Positions 43,401 to 49,702 of a stretch of DNA of 64,000 bases are shown here, piece after piece. Position numbers and translations under genes: made by a program. Under the pieces are notes generated by a model. The model ran no database searches. It worked only from the letters and a program-made list of their open reading frames with translations, and was not told where the DNA came from. The stretch spans positions 5,332,001 through 5,396,000 of the forward strand of contig NZ_CP036298.1 of assembly GCF_007752135.1 (NCBI RefSeq), given 5' to 3'. The stretch comes from Aureliella helgolandensis (GTDB lineage: Bacteria > Planctomycetota > Planctomycetia > Pirellulales > Pirellulaceae). How positions within the stretch are numbered: position 1 is the stretch's first letter; the number at the start of each line of letters is the position of its first letter.

Positions 43401-45107
43401 CCCGGCATTGATAGATACCAAGCGTGGTCCCTGGAACCCGCTGATCACCGCAGCTCCGGCTGGCTGGGCTCCCGTGGCCACGGTGGAAATCTCAAATCCG
43501 CTCGAGGCGATCGCTTCGGTGTTCGGATCACTCACAAACAACGGTGGACGGTTTTGTAGCAACTCCAGAACCTGGATCGTAAATGACTGCTCGATGAACA
43601 AGCCATGCGGATCGGTGGCTCGAATCGTAAGGTTGTGCAAGCCGATGTCCGCCGCTTCGGTCAGCCAAGACAACTGGCCCGTTGCTGCGTCGATCACCGC
43701 CGCTTCGGGACCAGTAACTATTGAATACACCAGCGGTTGGGCGTCGGGATCCGTGGCGTTGGCGGTGTACTTGTACGCCTTGCTTGCTTCAATCAAAGTC
43801 AACGGCGTAGATACGAAACCGTTGGGCGCTGAATTCAAGGATCCGTACGTACTCAGCTTGTAGGTGAAACGATTGCCGCTATCGTTCTTGAAGCGGATCT
43901 CACGCGAGCGCAGGCTTTCTTCTGGCGCGAGCTGCCCGCCGTCCATCTCCTGCGTCAAATCAAAGTACGGGCGGCCATCAGCCAACAGTCCATCGGGACG
44001 CATGGCCGCGGCTTCCAACTCGGAGATGTTGTCGATGGCCACGATAACCCGTCCAGTCACCGTCTGATTGCCTCGGTTGGTGACCAGCAACTCGGTCACC
44101 AATTCGTTGTTGTCTCCAGCCAGTGTCGTCCGGCCGTAGCTGGCCGCGAAACTACCACTCAAGTCTTGCAACTTCGAAAAATCTAACGGAGCAAGCTCAC
44201 GGGTGCTCTGCGAACTAGCGCTGACACCTTCGGGGGCCGGCAGCAAAGCATCGACAAATTCAAAACCACGAATGAGGGTACTGGTATCGTCATCGCCATC
44301 GTTGTTCACCAACCGTGTCGTTACCCGAACTTGCGTCCCTGCCGCTAAGCCCGACAAGTTGATCGTGGCCGTGGAATCTGCCCCACTCGGTTCAGTCGTC
44401 GTGGAGACGCCCGCGCCGAATACAGGCTCTAAGTCTTCGCTCCAGTTGTAGACCGCGTCACGACCGGAGGAATAGGGGAACGAGAGTGGATTACCTTGGA
44501 AGTCGGTCACCTCGATTTCAAACGCATCGCGAATGCTCCGACGACTCTCCAAGTCGAACTCGGGGGTTTGAAAGCTGATGCGGAGCGCCGTCGAATCGTT
44601 CGGTAGAGTGAATTCACGGACAAACTCCGTTGCGAACTGAGTCTGTTCCTGCAATTGCGGCGAGCAGGCCAGGGCAGGGTAGAGGCCCGTCCCCAATTCC
44701 AGGGCCCCACGCGGCTCCTCGGAACCTTGGGCATTCAAGTAGTCAATCACCAGCAGCGCATCGATGGGAGCCACGTAGCCGTCGCAGCTAACATCCAAGT
44801 AGCCCATGCCGTCGGTGCTCTCGACCTGTTTGGGCAATACTCCAGAGAGTGGATCGCTGATATTGCGGCCATTGAGTTCGTTGATCACCAGCAGCGCATC
44901 GAGTGGGCTCACGAAGCCGCCACTGTCTCCATTGACGTTCAAACGATTAGAAACGTTATGCCAAATCGCTGCCGCCAGAACTCGCCGATGCTCCAGTTGC
45001 TCAAAACGAGTGACGCGGGAAGCGGCCCTACGGGTCTTTTTAAAGAGACCCTCCCTACGGAGGGATGTCAAACGCTTGCAGATTCTCGAAGCAGAAAGTC
45101 TTGGCAT
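31410..45107 (-). CDS. Giant secreted multidomain YD/RHS-repeat protein B (4565 aa)
   Basis: Same domain order as A: FEQLEHRRVLAA (34-45), dockerin pair, Ig-like domain, FG-GAP/VCBS propeller region (about 560-1670), Ig-like/LamG region (GWYNFTSLP to IDNYRIWNVARS, about 1806-2010), SdrB-like pair (GHLFDDLDRDGAQDDGSEEG, about 2047-2250), seven Ig-like domains to about 2900, YD shell (about 3285-4290), RHS core (LTYLRARYYDATSGRFLSPDP) ending in DPTG near 4331. The tip is about 233 residues, Gly-rich, with VDWSGQSITGTYDP, LTLLANVSFGLSQGGAVGLS and GLTLPLGDSSIFGLFD at the end. It is unlike the A tip. Two blocks are nearly identical to A in DNA, whereas the FG-GAP, LamG and YD regions have diverged. 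The IS4 element ends 23 bp after its stop. Probable cell-surface or released protein of unknown activity. Confidence 0.93.
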   Translation of the reverse strand: MPRLSASRICKRLTSLRREGLFKKTRRAASRVTRFEQLEHRRVLAAAIWHNVSNRLNVNGDSGGFVSPLDALLVINELNGRNISDPLSGVLPKQVESTDGMGYLDVSCDGYVAPIDALLVIDYLNAQGSEEPRGALELGTGLYPALACSPQLQEQTQFATEFVREFTLPNDSTALRISFQTPEFDLESRRSIRDAFEIEVTDFQGNPLSFPYSSGRDAVYNWSEDLEPVFGAGVSTTTEPSGADSTATINLSGLAAGTQVRVTTRLVNNDGDDDTSTLIRGFEFVDALLPAPEGVSASSQSTRELAPLDFSKLQDLSGSFAASYGRTTLAGDNNELVTELLVTNRGNQTVTGRVIVAIDNISELEAAAMRPDGLLADGRPYFDLTQEMDGGQLAPEESLRSREIRFKNDSGNRFTYKLSTYGSLNSAPNGFVSTPLTLIEASKAYKYTANATDPDAQPLVYSIVTGPEAAVIDAATGQLSWLTEAADIGLHNLTIRATDPHGLFIEQSFTIQVLELLQNRPPLFVSDPNTEAIASSGFEISTVATGAQPAGAAVISGFQGPRLVSINAGDQTVGVYTGESNDRFDDTSEYSTGFPTAAGQLFDVGYAVDIGLPAYQYNNESNGVPGMDQGDLNGDGILDFVVMVTYDAPSAGQNDQLVISALLGDGDGGFGSPTEIYRHSIGTNVYDVRNLLLSDVNGDGALDVLAADRVRNRRLISILGHGDGTFDAAVEQTFSKTVSDFRTADIDEDGKLDLIGRTADIGFGASFELMWMKGAGDGTFGEPTIIAAAGGAPGCCYQTKVRPLDLADMNGDGHLDIVIAGSSQRIQIYNNDGAGNFTLAADIDPPGSAFAYDPDWLRVADFTGDGLLDIAYVHVWDSGRLDLLIGDGSGVEFTHQPGPAINNDSDNYAGSDDPVDIDGDGDLDLIFGNAGGDQTSPTVALNDGTGSFSITEYGMVDFSGDIQLFSHADTAKGGMFGDYNRDGVTDFSFFTQGSDFNGVGIRLGTRPGEFGQTRTIPWLPGSRNQEALPGDFNGDGIVDLVDTINTRVFLGVGDGTFQPSFPAVNVSRPSGFGSAADFNLDGLDDFVSTRANTNGSRYYIALANGDGTFTVSDDQLVENSFYGYSSTLITDFNQDGFPDFVAKSGVEGQIDVHLNDPSNPGVFTRTFRVTLPRGSNGINVSNWQESYAAADFTGDGIPDLAFAERDEATDNLMKIVVMAGDGDGDFSRHSELAGFDDAFIAATYGEKYYSTGDFSAGDVDSDGSVDLIAVTNAGARIFINDGTGNFEFLSLLSNPGTQQRGRDSWLVDFDEDGRLDLIQTGTSGYGPLNVRLGNGDGTFQKAQQVGLISGVPGGISRQPFADLDGDGHLDFVYATAGGSDTASIFAGRRDDLVDLLAVDLNGDGNEEILAIQQQMERLQIFAGDNLGGLTRQPDLLTGRAPHAVATVDLDGDGQLELLTANRTGRSLGVFIGSLETDYTSAEFPVGQGPIDVATADVNADGDPDVLVLDDAENALWLFLGDGSTTLGTATAIALGDKPSRFSMADATGDGVVDAVVTLPDTQRLMVLPGDGVGGFGSPLYVDLAAAPSDVAVVDLNDDGNPDLATTLTSLNVLSVLYGRGNDQFSKAQHIQVGESPSRVTLADADEDGRMDFVVANSGDATASVIYNRFDPNEVYRYDADAIDPDDDHLTYAIVDGPGGLIINSETGALLWSASPDQVGVHDVTLSADDGRGGIATQSFKIEVVAARENAAPLIATQPQTTIGAGEAFSYQATALDNDSDAMRYRLIDAPSGATIDPTTGLIQWDGRTDTAVRITQGNIIVPADESLKPESVTVEGWYNFTSLPRFQTLMTDRSYYVGTHETNQSLYVQFNFDDANDKISFFAPVRPVTDRWYHLALTYDAGTGTGTMYVDGEAVGSGTTPNPQPLAVNLTAPTQIVERSSRPTKAVIDNYRIWNVARSAADIQEGMARQYENDPRLVLDLRFGDVQEQTVQDHSMYGNTGFRVSNGLSPQRVDGLTDTGGHSFSVSVEDGRGGYDQQTFTLNVLPELRGSIVGHLFDDLDRDGAQDDGSEEGILAESSLEGWQLYIDTNGNAYPDPSEPQAVTDANGDYRLDGLLPGDYAVRISPVAGYEVPTGAMPVSVTANDETVFDLAIEQLSLSHIRGQLLTGDAEAIAYWKVYADLDGDGTPDENEPMAVTDRNGDYALTGLDAGTYTIRPDLAAGWADRAGRDGLTVNLAADEISTGNDFTLEATNTSVTGGVNFVTRPSTTIEARQTFRYASIAIGISADAIAYDLSLAPEGMTIDPHTGLVAWRPSIDQVGEHLVILRATGASGSIALHDFYLNVTAPNTRPIFSGTGILPVVPIAYSTAYSNVSYTYDIIAQDAESTALSYAFSSAPVAASIDPASGRISWTPAASDVGSHNFSVDVTDAFGDTATVAWTVDVKNETPTILPLDVNLPRASAALTVEYFSRISGTDQLGRPVNWSLSSGPAGLTVEADGTIRWTPASDQLGMHSVELNATTADDASQSITFEIQVAGRPLNAIPSIDSTSITSASLGQTFEYDMLVSDADRDIFTFTLLDSPVGMSVHPSLGTIRWTPEADQLGEHGVLVQVSDPSGATDTQEFTVKVSRFGGPPRISSVPPTEAGVGSAFLYSMEAMDREGDPLSYTLLTAPSGMSIVETTGELSWTPTADQLGQQDVVIQVSDGIGGAATQAFVIRVSDGVPNLPPVITSTSPRFGAVGTPYSYSLAANDPENAAITYTLGRGPAGMSIDAATGLVSWTPTADQTGKHVVTLIATDAGGASAVESFEFDVLAQNSAPVINSTSPADVSAGGVFKYDVLVSDADLDQLAYELTDAPVGAQVDSFGRIRWQTEVSLIGSHDFTVKVSDPRGGEALQRFTLDVIEDVIPPKLSLIENLGEGSRNILPWQGPFRVFAKAIDNVSVASLTLSANGQDIPLDAAGTATFTFEDWTFQTIDATATAIDTNGNVTTKTITFDYDFPEGWSGAGTEDIPTAEIISPSDTASVTGMVSIVGTAAHDDLFGYKLSYRRADETSFTQFHESTAAVTNGELGVWDTSLLLNDEYVIRLEVATNAGVVNVAEHHVGLAGELKLGNFRLSFTDMVIPVAGIPIEITRIYDTLQADREGDFGYGWRLEYRNTDLRVGLPKSGLEDIGIYSALRAGVKVYLNVPGQGRQGFTFNPDIRVLPGFGGQNLVLARPRFTPDPGVTSTLSTGTSSYLQVNEQGELYAPGGIPYNPASPDFGGAYELTTRDGISYRIDGASGKLETATDRNGNEITFSDSAIESQAGTVSIRRDAVGRIIQIIDLEDNAIEYQYNSNGHLHSVRDREGQRTQFNYDSVQRLSVVIDPLGRTGQRQEYDESGRLVRTFDAFGNATDLTFDPNNFLVTTTDVTGNSVVLELDNSGRVVATTDGLGNQARTFYNAAGRINAMTFPDGTSLSFVYDAGGRLVRSTGPLGQSQTATYTAQGFISTRTNAIGDTTHFETDASGNTTAIVLPDGSRSEFEYDTNGNLVVAIDAAGRRSNFEVNANGLTTEVVDRRGVKGGFEFSGNGRQIGSSIEWIDGRTIEQSRRYDRNGNEVGTTDAIGQTTAVQYDAAENVISLTSTGGLQVTQDPRINQPSHRISLAGSVVAEQSFDDAGRVSTNVSPLGSQQEFTYDPVGRVVGRQTEVSNGAVSSRQQVGFEYDSRGNLIAATDELGRTTRYEYDGGGNVTRVVDPLGHSTRYYYDALNRVTRIVDALDRETTFEHDSVDNIIAITRHDGTNVAFEYDSQANLVATVDENGNRTLYSYDPSGLLEQVTDPSGGQTHYQRDSIGNVTQVTDARGNVTRHRYDELSRRLSTTRPLGQNDAVTYTTEGAIATYQDFGGQVDRFQYDPETGRLAEAAFGDAIWTYGFNAASQPTSIVNGASEERSVYDSLGRLLERETFAGQTIRYQYDARGNVTQIEVNEGDLLHRSIQEYDELDRIIRITDSDNRVSEFSYDPVGNLISRRFPSGVVEKFEYDAKDFMIRQTIETPDGTRLQDVLLERDAVGNVRRIDYGDGSAQIFSYDERLQLVEETFVSASGQTTTTRYKYDAVGNRIELDHSLLGVSRYVYNANDQLIRIEGAEEVDYQYDANGRLIEREDADGRIIYGWNDRDRLVSIDAVSQGKNVRFAYNDDGLRVSRDDGTGELLFVYDTNRELPQEFLTTDEDGSFVTGSIYLQDRLLSRKSSESVQFIHQNHIGSSIVTSGIDGDLIESNIFGAFGYSQDFVDDLSPGFAGGTFDSNLTYLRARYYDATSGRFLSPDPFLGTNDDPVSLHRYLYAANSPQLFTDPTGEQTLAETLTTIGIWGGLAALGIAAVQQITGLGQTVDWSGQSITGTYDPLAGKKSGPRIHGGLIGSGRIGAPKGGPGRITTGLGIDYGSNVGGQFNRFTTANGLSQEGDQWNGKYVGISLTLLANVSFGLSQGGAVGLSIGTFNAHLPRFFVKDLRNFQSLGLSGPYLLIDGSFARGPVGGTPASFLQMGLARGDANGPSVQLGNEKSAGVTITGGLTLPLGDSSIFGLFD

Positions 45108-45265
45108 GGTGGGAAATCTCGTAAAACTCTAGCAAGCAGGGGCAAATCCTGAGCCAGGCACTGGCGTCTGAAAGGAGGCCAAACTCATGGCACTCCCAAA
45201 GCTCGCGCTTGGAAAGAAATCCGCACATCAGACAACCTGGAACACCTAGTGTAACTAGTGAAAAG
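45108..45265 (-). promoter_or_regulatory. Duplicated upstream region of giant gene B
   Basis: This flank matches 25033-25190 upstream of A with scattered substitutions, and similarity stops around the CTAGTGTAACTAGTG element near 45248. It is the likely shared promoter/leader. Confidence 0.55.
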
Positions 45266-45841
45266 CTGGCATTAGGCCGATTTTGAGGGCAAAAGGCTCC
45301 ATTTGCAAGAGAATCCCCCATAATCGAGCCGCAATGCGGCCGATTTCTGGCGGCGAATACAAGTGGCGTGGCTCGATCGGCAATATGGACAGCCAATAAC
45401 CAGCGAGTCACTCACTCTCCCTTCCAGGGATTGCTATTGAGCAACACGAGCTGGTGGGGCCCTTTCGCCATTCATCGTCCCCAGGCCATGCAAGCCACGC
45501 CATGACAAAACCGTTAACGCTAGAGAGCGTTGAGGGGTGAGAAGTGTCGGCCAACCCGGTGCTCGATGAATAGCAGCCTACTCTCGCGCAATCTTGAGCA
45601 AGTCTGCTCTTGAGCACCTTGATTAAACGCACGCTAGAGAGTGACAACACGCTGAGAGGCTCGCACCGTTACTTGGGGATGCTCACGGCCGTTTTACGAA
45701 GCAGCATCGCTGCCGCCCTACCAAGGGATTTTCCAAGTGCTGGCTTCCTCAAACAGCCACCAAGCCTTCTTTCCCGTATCATATCAGCTTGAAGCCAGCT
45801 CTTGGCGAATTCTAAGATATCCCCTCTGCCGACTGCCCCCT
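45266..45841. other. Intergenic region, no gene recognised
   Basis: Short frames on both strands (for example minus 45408-45650) show no known motif. A small hairpin AACGCTAGAGAGCGTT lies near 45515. The methyltransferase promoter should be near the right end. Confidence 0.4.
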
Positions 45842-46642
45842 ATGTCAGACACACTGAGCAACGTACTTGTTCAAGGCAACCAACCCTTTCGTTATCTGAA
45901 ACAATTCAATTCTGAAGAGTTCTCGAAAAAGGCAGCTTGTCGAGATCGGCTTCGGCAATCCGACACACGATGGTTTCCCGGAGACTATCTGTCTTCCGTA
46001 TTTGCTCGCGAATTGTGCGCGCGTCAAGCGTTACCGTTTAAAGAAGTACTGGAGAGTTTCGAGTTTTTCGCCTGCGTGCGCAATCGGATTCGCAGCAAAT
46101 CCGTGGCGGACTTATGCTGTGGGCATGGCTTGGTTGGGATCCTATTTGCCATGTTTCAACGAGACGTTGAACACGTTTGCCTGCTCGACAAAGTTCGCCC
46201 TCAGAGTTTCGATGTCGTGCTCGCCGCAGCGCAGGCGGTCGCCCCCTGGACCGAGGCAAAGATAAAATATGTCGAAGCCCCGTTGAAAAAAACCCTTTGC
46301 CATGTGGAGGTGGGAACTGCGATTCTAGGTGTTCACGCCTGTGGTGCACGGACCGATCAATGCATCGCGCACGCAATCTCACTTCGCGGCACGATTGCTC
46401 TTCTGCCGTGCTGCCGAAGACACCGCCTGCACCCGTCTCCCGAATGTTTGAAGAACGTTTTAGGCGCAGACGTTGCCATCGATGTCGACCGCACCTACCG
46501 CCTTCATGAGGCAGGCTACCGCGTCCGCTGGGATCAGATATCACCGTTAATTACTGAGATGAATCGAGTTCTGATCGGACGACCACTGCCTCAAATCGAG
46601 AACTCTTCAGACACGGCAACTGGCGTCTCGCCTACAACCTAA
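45842..46642 (+). CDS. Class I SAM-dependent methyltransferase (Methyltransf_32-like)
   Basis: With the start at ATG 45842 (MSDTLSNV) the protein has 266 residues. Motif I is VADLCCGHGLVGILFA (about residues 88-103), motif II is VCLLDKVRP, and the later segment GVHACGARTDQCIAHAI followed by IALLPCCRR is characteristic of the Methyltransf_32 type, in which a His-Ala-Cys-Gly motif and a Pro-Cys-Cys motif line the site. Members act on RNA or remain uncharacterised; the substrate here is unknown. The frame is open 35 codons further upstream, but those residues look non-coding. It is a single gene on the plus strand. Confidence 0.8.
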   Translation: MSDTLSNVLVQGNQPFRYLKQFNSEEFSKKAACRDRLRQSDTRWFPGDYLSSVFARELCARQALPFKEVLESFEFFACVRNRIRSKSVADLCCGHGLVGILFAMFQRDVEHVCLLDKVRPQSFDVVLAAAQAVAPWTEAKIKYVEAPLKKTLCHVEVGTAILGVHACGARTDQCIAHAISLRGTIALLPCCRRHRLHPSPECLKNVLGADVAIDVDRTYRLHEAGYRVRWDQISPLITEMNRVLIGRPLPQIENSSDTATGVSPTT

Positions 46643-47216
46643 CAATATGCCCCTCGCCGGGCAGAAGAGTGCAACCAGTGGGCAGCGCTGTGGCATCCGC
46701 GGTCGTTTCACCCACTAGCCTCGGCCGCTGATATCTCCCAACGCTCACGCGGGAACCAGTCAGCATCTCCTGTGCAGCGCTCGGTACGCTCATCCCGCTG
46801 CAAATCCATTCTGCCGTCGTGAGGGAGTACAGCCTCAACCCTGCAGACCAGGTCCCTACGCCCATCTTCATTTCAGGGCAACGCGCATGGCTGATGTCCC
46901 CGCCATCGATAACGGGGAAGGGGTGCAAGACGCGATTTGCCTCTGAACGCACAGATTGAGAGCGCAGAGATTGACGGCGTCCTAAACTAGAAAGACTCCC
47001 TAGCCTGCGACTGGTCGGAAATGGAGCAGATCGGACTTAGCCGAGAGTCTGAAATCGGGAAGGACACGCATTTATGTCCGATAAGTCGGGGCTTTTGCGA
47101 ATTCCCTTCTCCATGTGACCAAAGTTGTCACGCCCCTGCTGATAATTAATTGTGTTGGGACGCGGCGGTCCAACGACGAACCCTCGCCGCAGCAATCGAA
47201 CTCAAGGAAGAATCAA
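46643..47216. other. Intergenic region upstream of csrA
   Basis: No gene is recognised in this 574-bp stretch. It must carry the csrA promoter and leader; a clear ribosome site AAGGA lies at about 47203, just before the csrA ATG. Confidence 0.4.
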
Positions 47217-47426
47217 ATGCTAGTACTCAGTCGTAAAGTTGGTGAAAAGCTGGTTATCGACGGAAACATCACCGTCGAAGTCGTACGCATCCAAGGCAAT
47301 CGCATCACCCTCGGCCTCGTCGCCCCGTCCGATGTCAAGATTCTGCGTGGGGAACTTCAGCAGAAGCAATCCCAGACCCCAACAGCGGAACTTGTCGTCG
47401 AGGATGGTCTACTAGTAGCTTGCTAG
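47217..47426 (+). CDS. csrA: Carbon storage regulator CsrA
   Basis: The 69-aa protein MLVLSRKVGEKLVIDG...VEVVRIQGNRITLGLVAPSDVKILRGEL is a canonical CsrA. It has the N-terminal RNA-contact residues L4 and R6 and the second contact segment VAPSDVKILRGE with the key Arg. CsrA dimers bind GGA motifs in mRNA leaders and control translation or stability. The frame is open upstream to 47115, but the start at 47217 with AAGGA ten bases ahead gives the family-standard N-terminus. A second, more divergent csrA is at 61067-61267. No FliW-like antagonist gene was seen in the window. Confidence 0.96.
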   Translation: MLVLSRKVGEKLVIDGNITVEVVRIQGNRITLGLVAPSDVKILRGELQQKQSQTPTAELVVEDGLLVAC

Positions 47427-48133
47427 GTTAGTAGCTTGCTAGGCGACGATCAAGCGACTTCACTTGATAAGACGTCAGCATTCCCCCCCGCCCGCCATCG
47501 CATTGAGCTTGGTGAATCGTGGCCGGCTTCGCGTGATACCGGGATAGCTTTCCTGCTGCAGCGTCGACGGAATGCAGTTGGCCATCTGTCACCGGCCCAT
47601 ACGCAATCTTGAACTTTCTCCACCCACAAGCGGACTCTCTCCCCGAGCTTCGCGTCATTAATTGCGTGGCATTCAGCAGCTACTACGAAGTCGATTCTGA
47701 ATCGCAAGAATTCCCACCACATGGTCTCTGCCGGGTCGTGTGAGACATGACCAAGCAAGATGCAGCAACTGCCCACAATCGCCTCACGCCAGGGTTAAGA
47801 CCAGGTCTATGCAGGACGCCTAAAAATGGATGCCGGTAACTCTTTACGCGAGAAGGCCCCCGGCGCAGAATCGCCCCTCATCCACCTAGACGGCTGGTTG
47901 AAAGAAAAATCCGCTGCGTCAGCATGGAGGTTGGTTGCCGCTACAGCGCAAGTTGAGGCACTACCAATGCGTTAAAACTCAAAACGCTTCCCCATCGACC
48001 GCCTACTGAGTTCGGGGCACAAATTCGAAATTTTGGTAATAGCCAGGCAATCGTTGTCGGTTCACTGAATTAGTGGTACTCTGGACCGCCGCGCAGTTTA
48101 GCGCTGACCGTCGAAAACACGAAGGCCCCTCGA
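47427..48133. other. Intergenic region, no supported gene
   Basis: Minus-strand frames at 47428-47658 and 47450-47776 (108 aa, Trp/Arg-rich) overlap each other in different frames and have no family signal. A short direct repeat TTAGTAGCTTGCTAG-like sequence follows the csrA stop. Otherwise nothing is seen. Confidence 0.4.
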
Positions 48134-49462
48134 ATGTCAGACTACCACCTTTCTCGCTTAATGCTGGTCGCTTTGGCTGCCACTGTCGCACTGCTGAAGC
48201 AATCGCCCGAAGTATTAGCGGTGGATCCCCAACCGACTGGGTTGCGGGAGATGAACTCAGTAGCGAGCCCCACAGATTCGCATCCCATTGCCATCGTCAA
48301 TGCGCGCTTAATAGATGGCAACGGAGGCGCACCGTTGGACGATGCTTGCGTCATCGTGGAAGGTGACACGATTGTGTTTGTGGGTCCACAATCAGAAGCC
48401 ACCATTCCCTCCACAGCCGAACGTATCGACGCCGCTGGCAAATGCCTGTTACCCGGACTTTTGGACTCGCATTTTCATTCGCGCAGTAGCGCCAAAACGC
48501 TGGTCGAATATGAACTCAACAACGGAGTTACTGCCTTTCGAGATCCGGGACATCCCTTCAAGTTCTACCACTGGCTTGAGAACTCCGACACCGTAATTCC
48601 GCGTGTCTTTTTGACTGGTGGTCACTTGGACGCAGAACCGCCAGCGTGGCCCGATCAAGCTGTCGTTATTGGCACACCCCAGCAAGCGACCGATGCCGTG
48701 AACCAACATGTTGACCAGGGCGCCTCAGCCATCAAGATCTACATGCGGCTCCCACTATCATCCATCGAATCTGCATGCATTGCCGCCAGCGGTCGAAAGG
48801 TTCCCGTCACTGCACATCTAGAGCTGATCGATGCCGACGACGCTATCCGCGCTGGAGTGGGAGGGATTGAGCACATCACCTCCTTCGGAACGAGTCTAGC
48901 GGACCCCGCCCACGCACGAGAATTCAAGCAAGCGATCATCAAAGACTCTGAGGCTCGGCGGGCGTGGCGTCCGCGGCTATGGCAGCGCATCAACTTGGAC
49001 AACAACCCGCGACTAGAACCGCTACTAAACCTACTCGTGCAGCGTCAAACTTTCATTTCCCCCACACTTGCCGTCTTCGAAGCGCGAGCCAATGAGAAGA
49101 ACGCAACTCCCGAAAAGGTTGCCGCATTCGATAACATGCTGCAATTCTTCGCGTTGTGCCACCAACGAGGCGCACGGATTGTCGTTGGCTCCCATACAGC
49201 AGCCCCCTTTGCGGCGCAGGGCAAAGCTTACCTGCGCGAAGTTGAACTAATGGCCCAGGCCGGGATGCAACCGCTCGACATCATCACCGCTGCGACCAAG
49301 AACAACGCGATTTTCTTGGGAGCCCAAGATCGACTTGGGACCATCGAAATCGGTAAGCAAGCCGATTTGGTTCTGATCGATGGCGACCCGACGAAAACCA
49401 TCAGTGAGATCGACAAAGTAGATCGAGTCATGTTGGGCGGAATTTGGGTCGCGGGTCGTTGA
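48134..49462 (+). CDS. Secreted amidohydrolase-family metalloenzyme with an altered active site
   Basis: The 442-aa protein has a signal peptide (residues 1-30, LMLVALAATVALL, then AVDP) and an imidazolonepropionase/prolidase-like amidohydrolase fold: IVNARLIDGNGG (53-64), the metal motif HFH (H113, H115), the bridging Lys in AIKIYM (K201), metal His in VTAHLE (H228) and GIEHITS (H247), and the closing strand GTIEIGKQADLVLIDGDP. Where the family has its catalytic Asp (GTD or GSD), this protein has GSHTAAPF with His354. It probably hydrolyses a cyclic amide, peptide or ester in the periplasm, but the Asp-to-His change makes activity and substrate uncertain. It stands alone on the plus strand. 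Confidence 0.87.
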   Translation: MSDYHLSRLMLVALAATVALLKQSPEVLAVDPQPTGLREMNSVASPTDSHPIAIVNARLIDGNGGAPLDDACVIVEGDTIVFVGPQSEATIPSTAERIDAAGKCLLPGLLDSHFHSRSSAKTLVEYELNNGVTAFRDPGHPFKFYHWLENSDTVIPRVFLTGGHLDAEPPAWPDQAVVIGTPQQATDAVNQHVDQGASAIKIYMRLPLSSIESACIAASGRKVPVTAHLELIDADDAIRAGVGGIEHITSFGTSLADPAHAREFKQAIIKDSEARRAWRPRLWQRINLDNNPRLEPLLNLLVQRQTFISPTLAVFEARANEKNATPEKVAAFDNMLQFFALCHQRGARIVVGSHTAAPFAAQGKAYLREVELMAQAGMQPLDIITAATKNNAIFLGAQDRLGTIEIGKQADLVLIDGDPTKTISEIDKVDRVMLGGIWVAGR

Positions 49463-49702
49463 TTGCCGCGTTGCCCTCGATAGTCTTTGAGAGTTTTCAG
49501 CGCTGAGTTGTCAGTGAAACCTTAGCTCGCAACTGCCGAATCATGCAATATGCACAACGCGCCCATGTGTAGCAGATCCGCGGGCCCAGACTCGACGGCA
49601 GATTCAATCCGTTCGCCTCAAGTTCCGGTTCCAGTACGTCCAACGGTGGTCGCCAATTCAGCGGCAACTAGCCTTGGAATCGCGACAAATTGCGGAAGCC
49701 CG

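Noticed and set aside
35688-43863. Plus-strand frames up to 353 codons opposite giant gene B
   Set aside because: Shadow frames of the FG-GAP and Ig-like coding sequence, without domain signals.
47450-47776. 108-codon minus frame after csrA
   Set aside because: No recognisable family, and it overlaps another frame of similar length.
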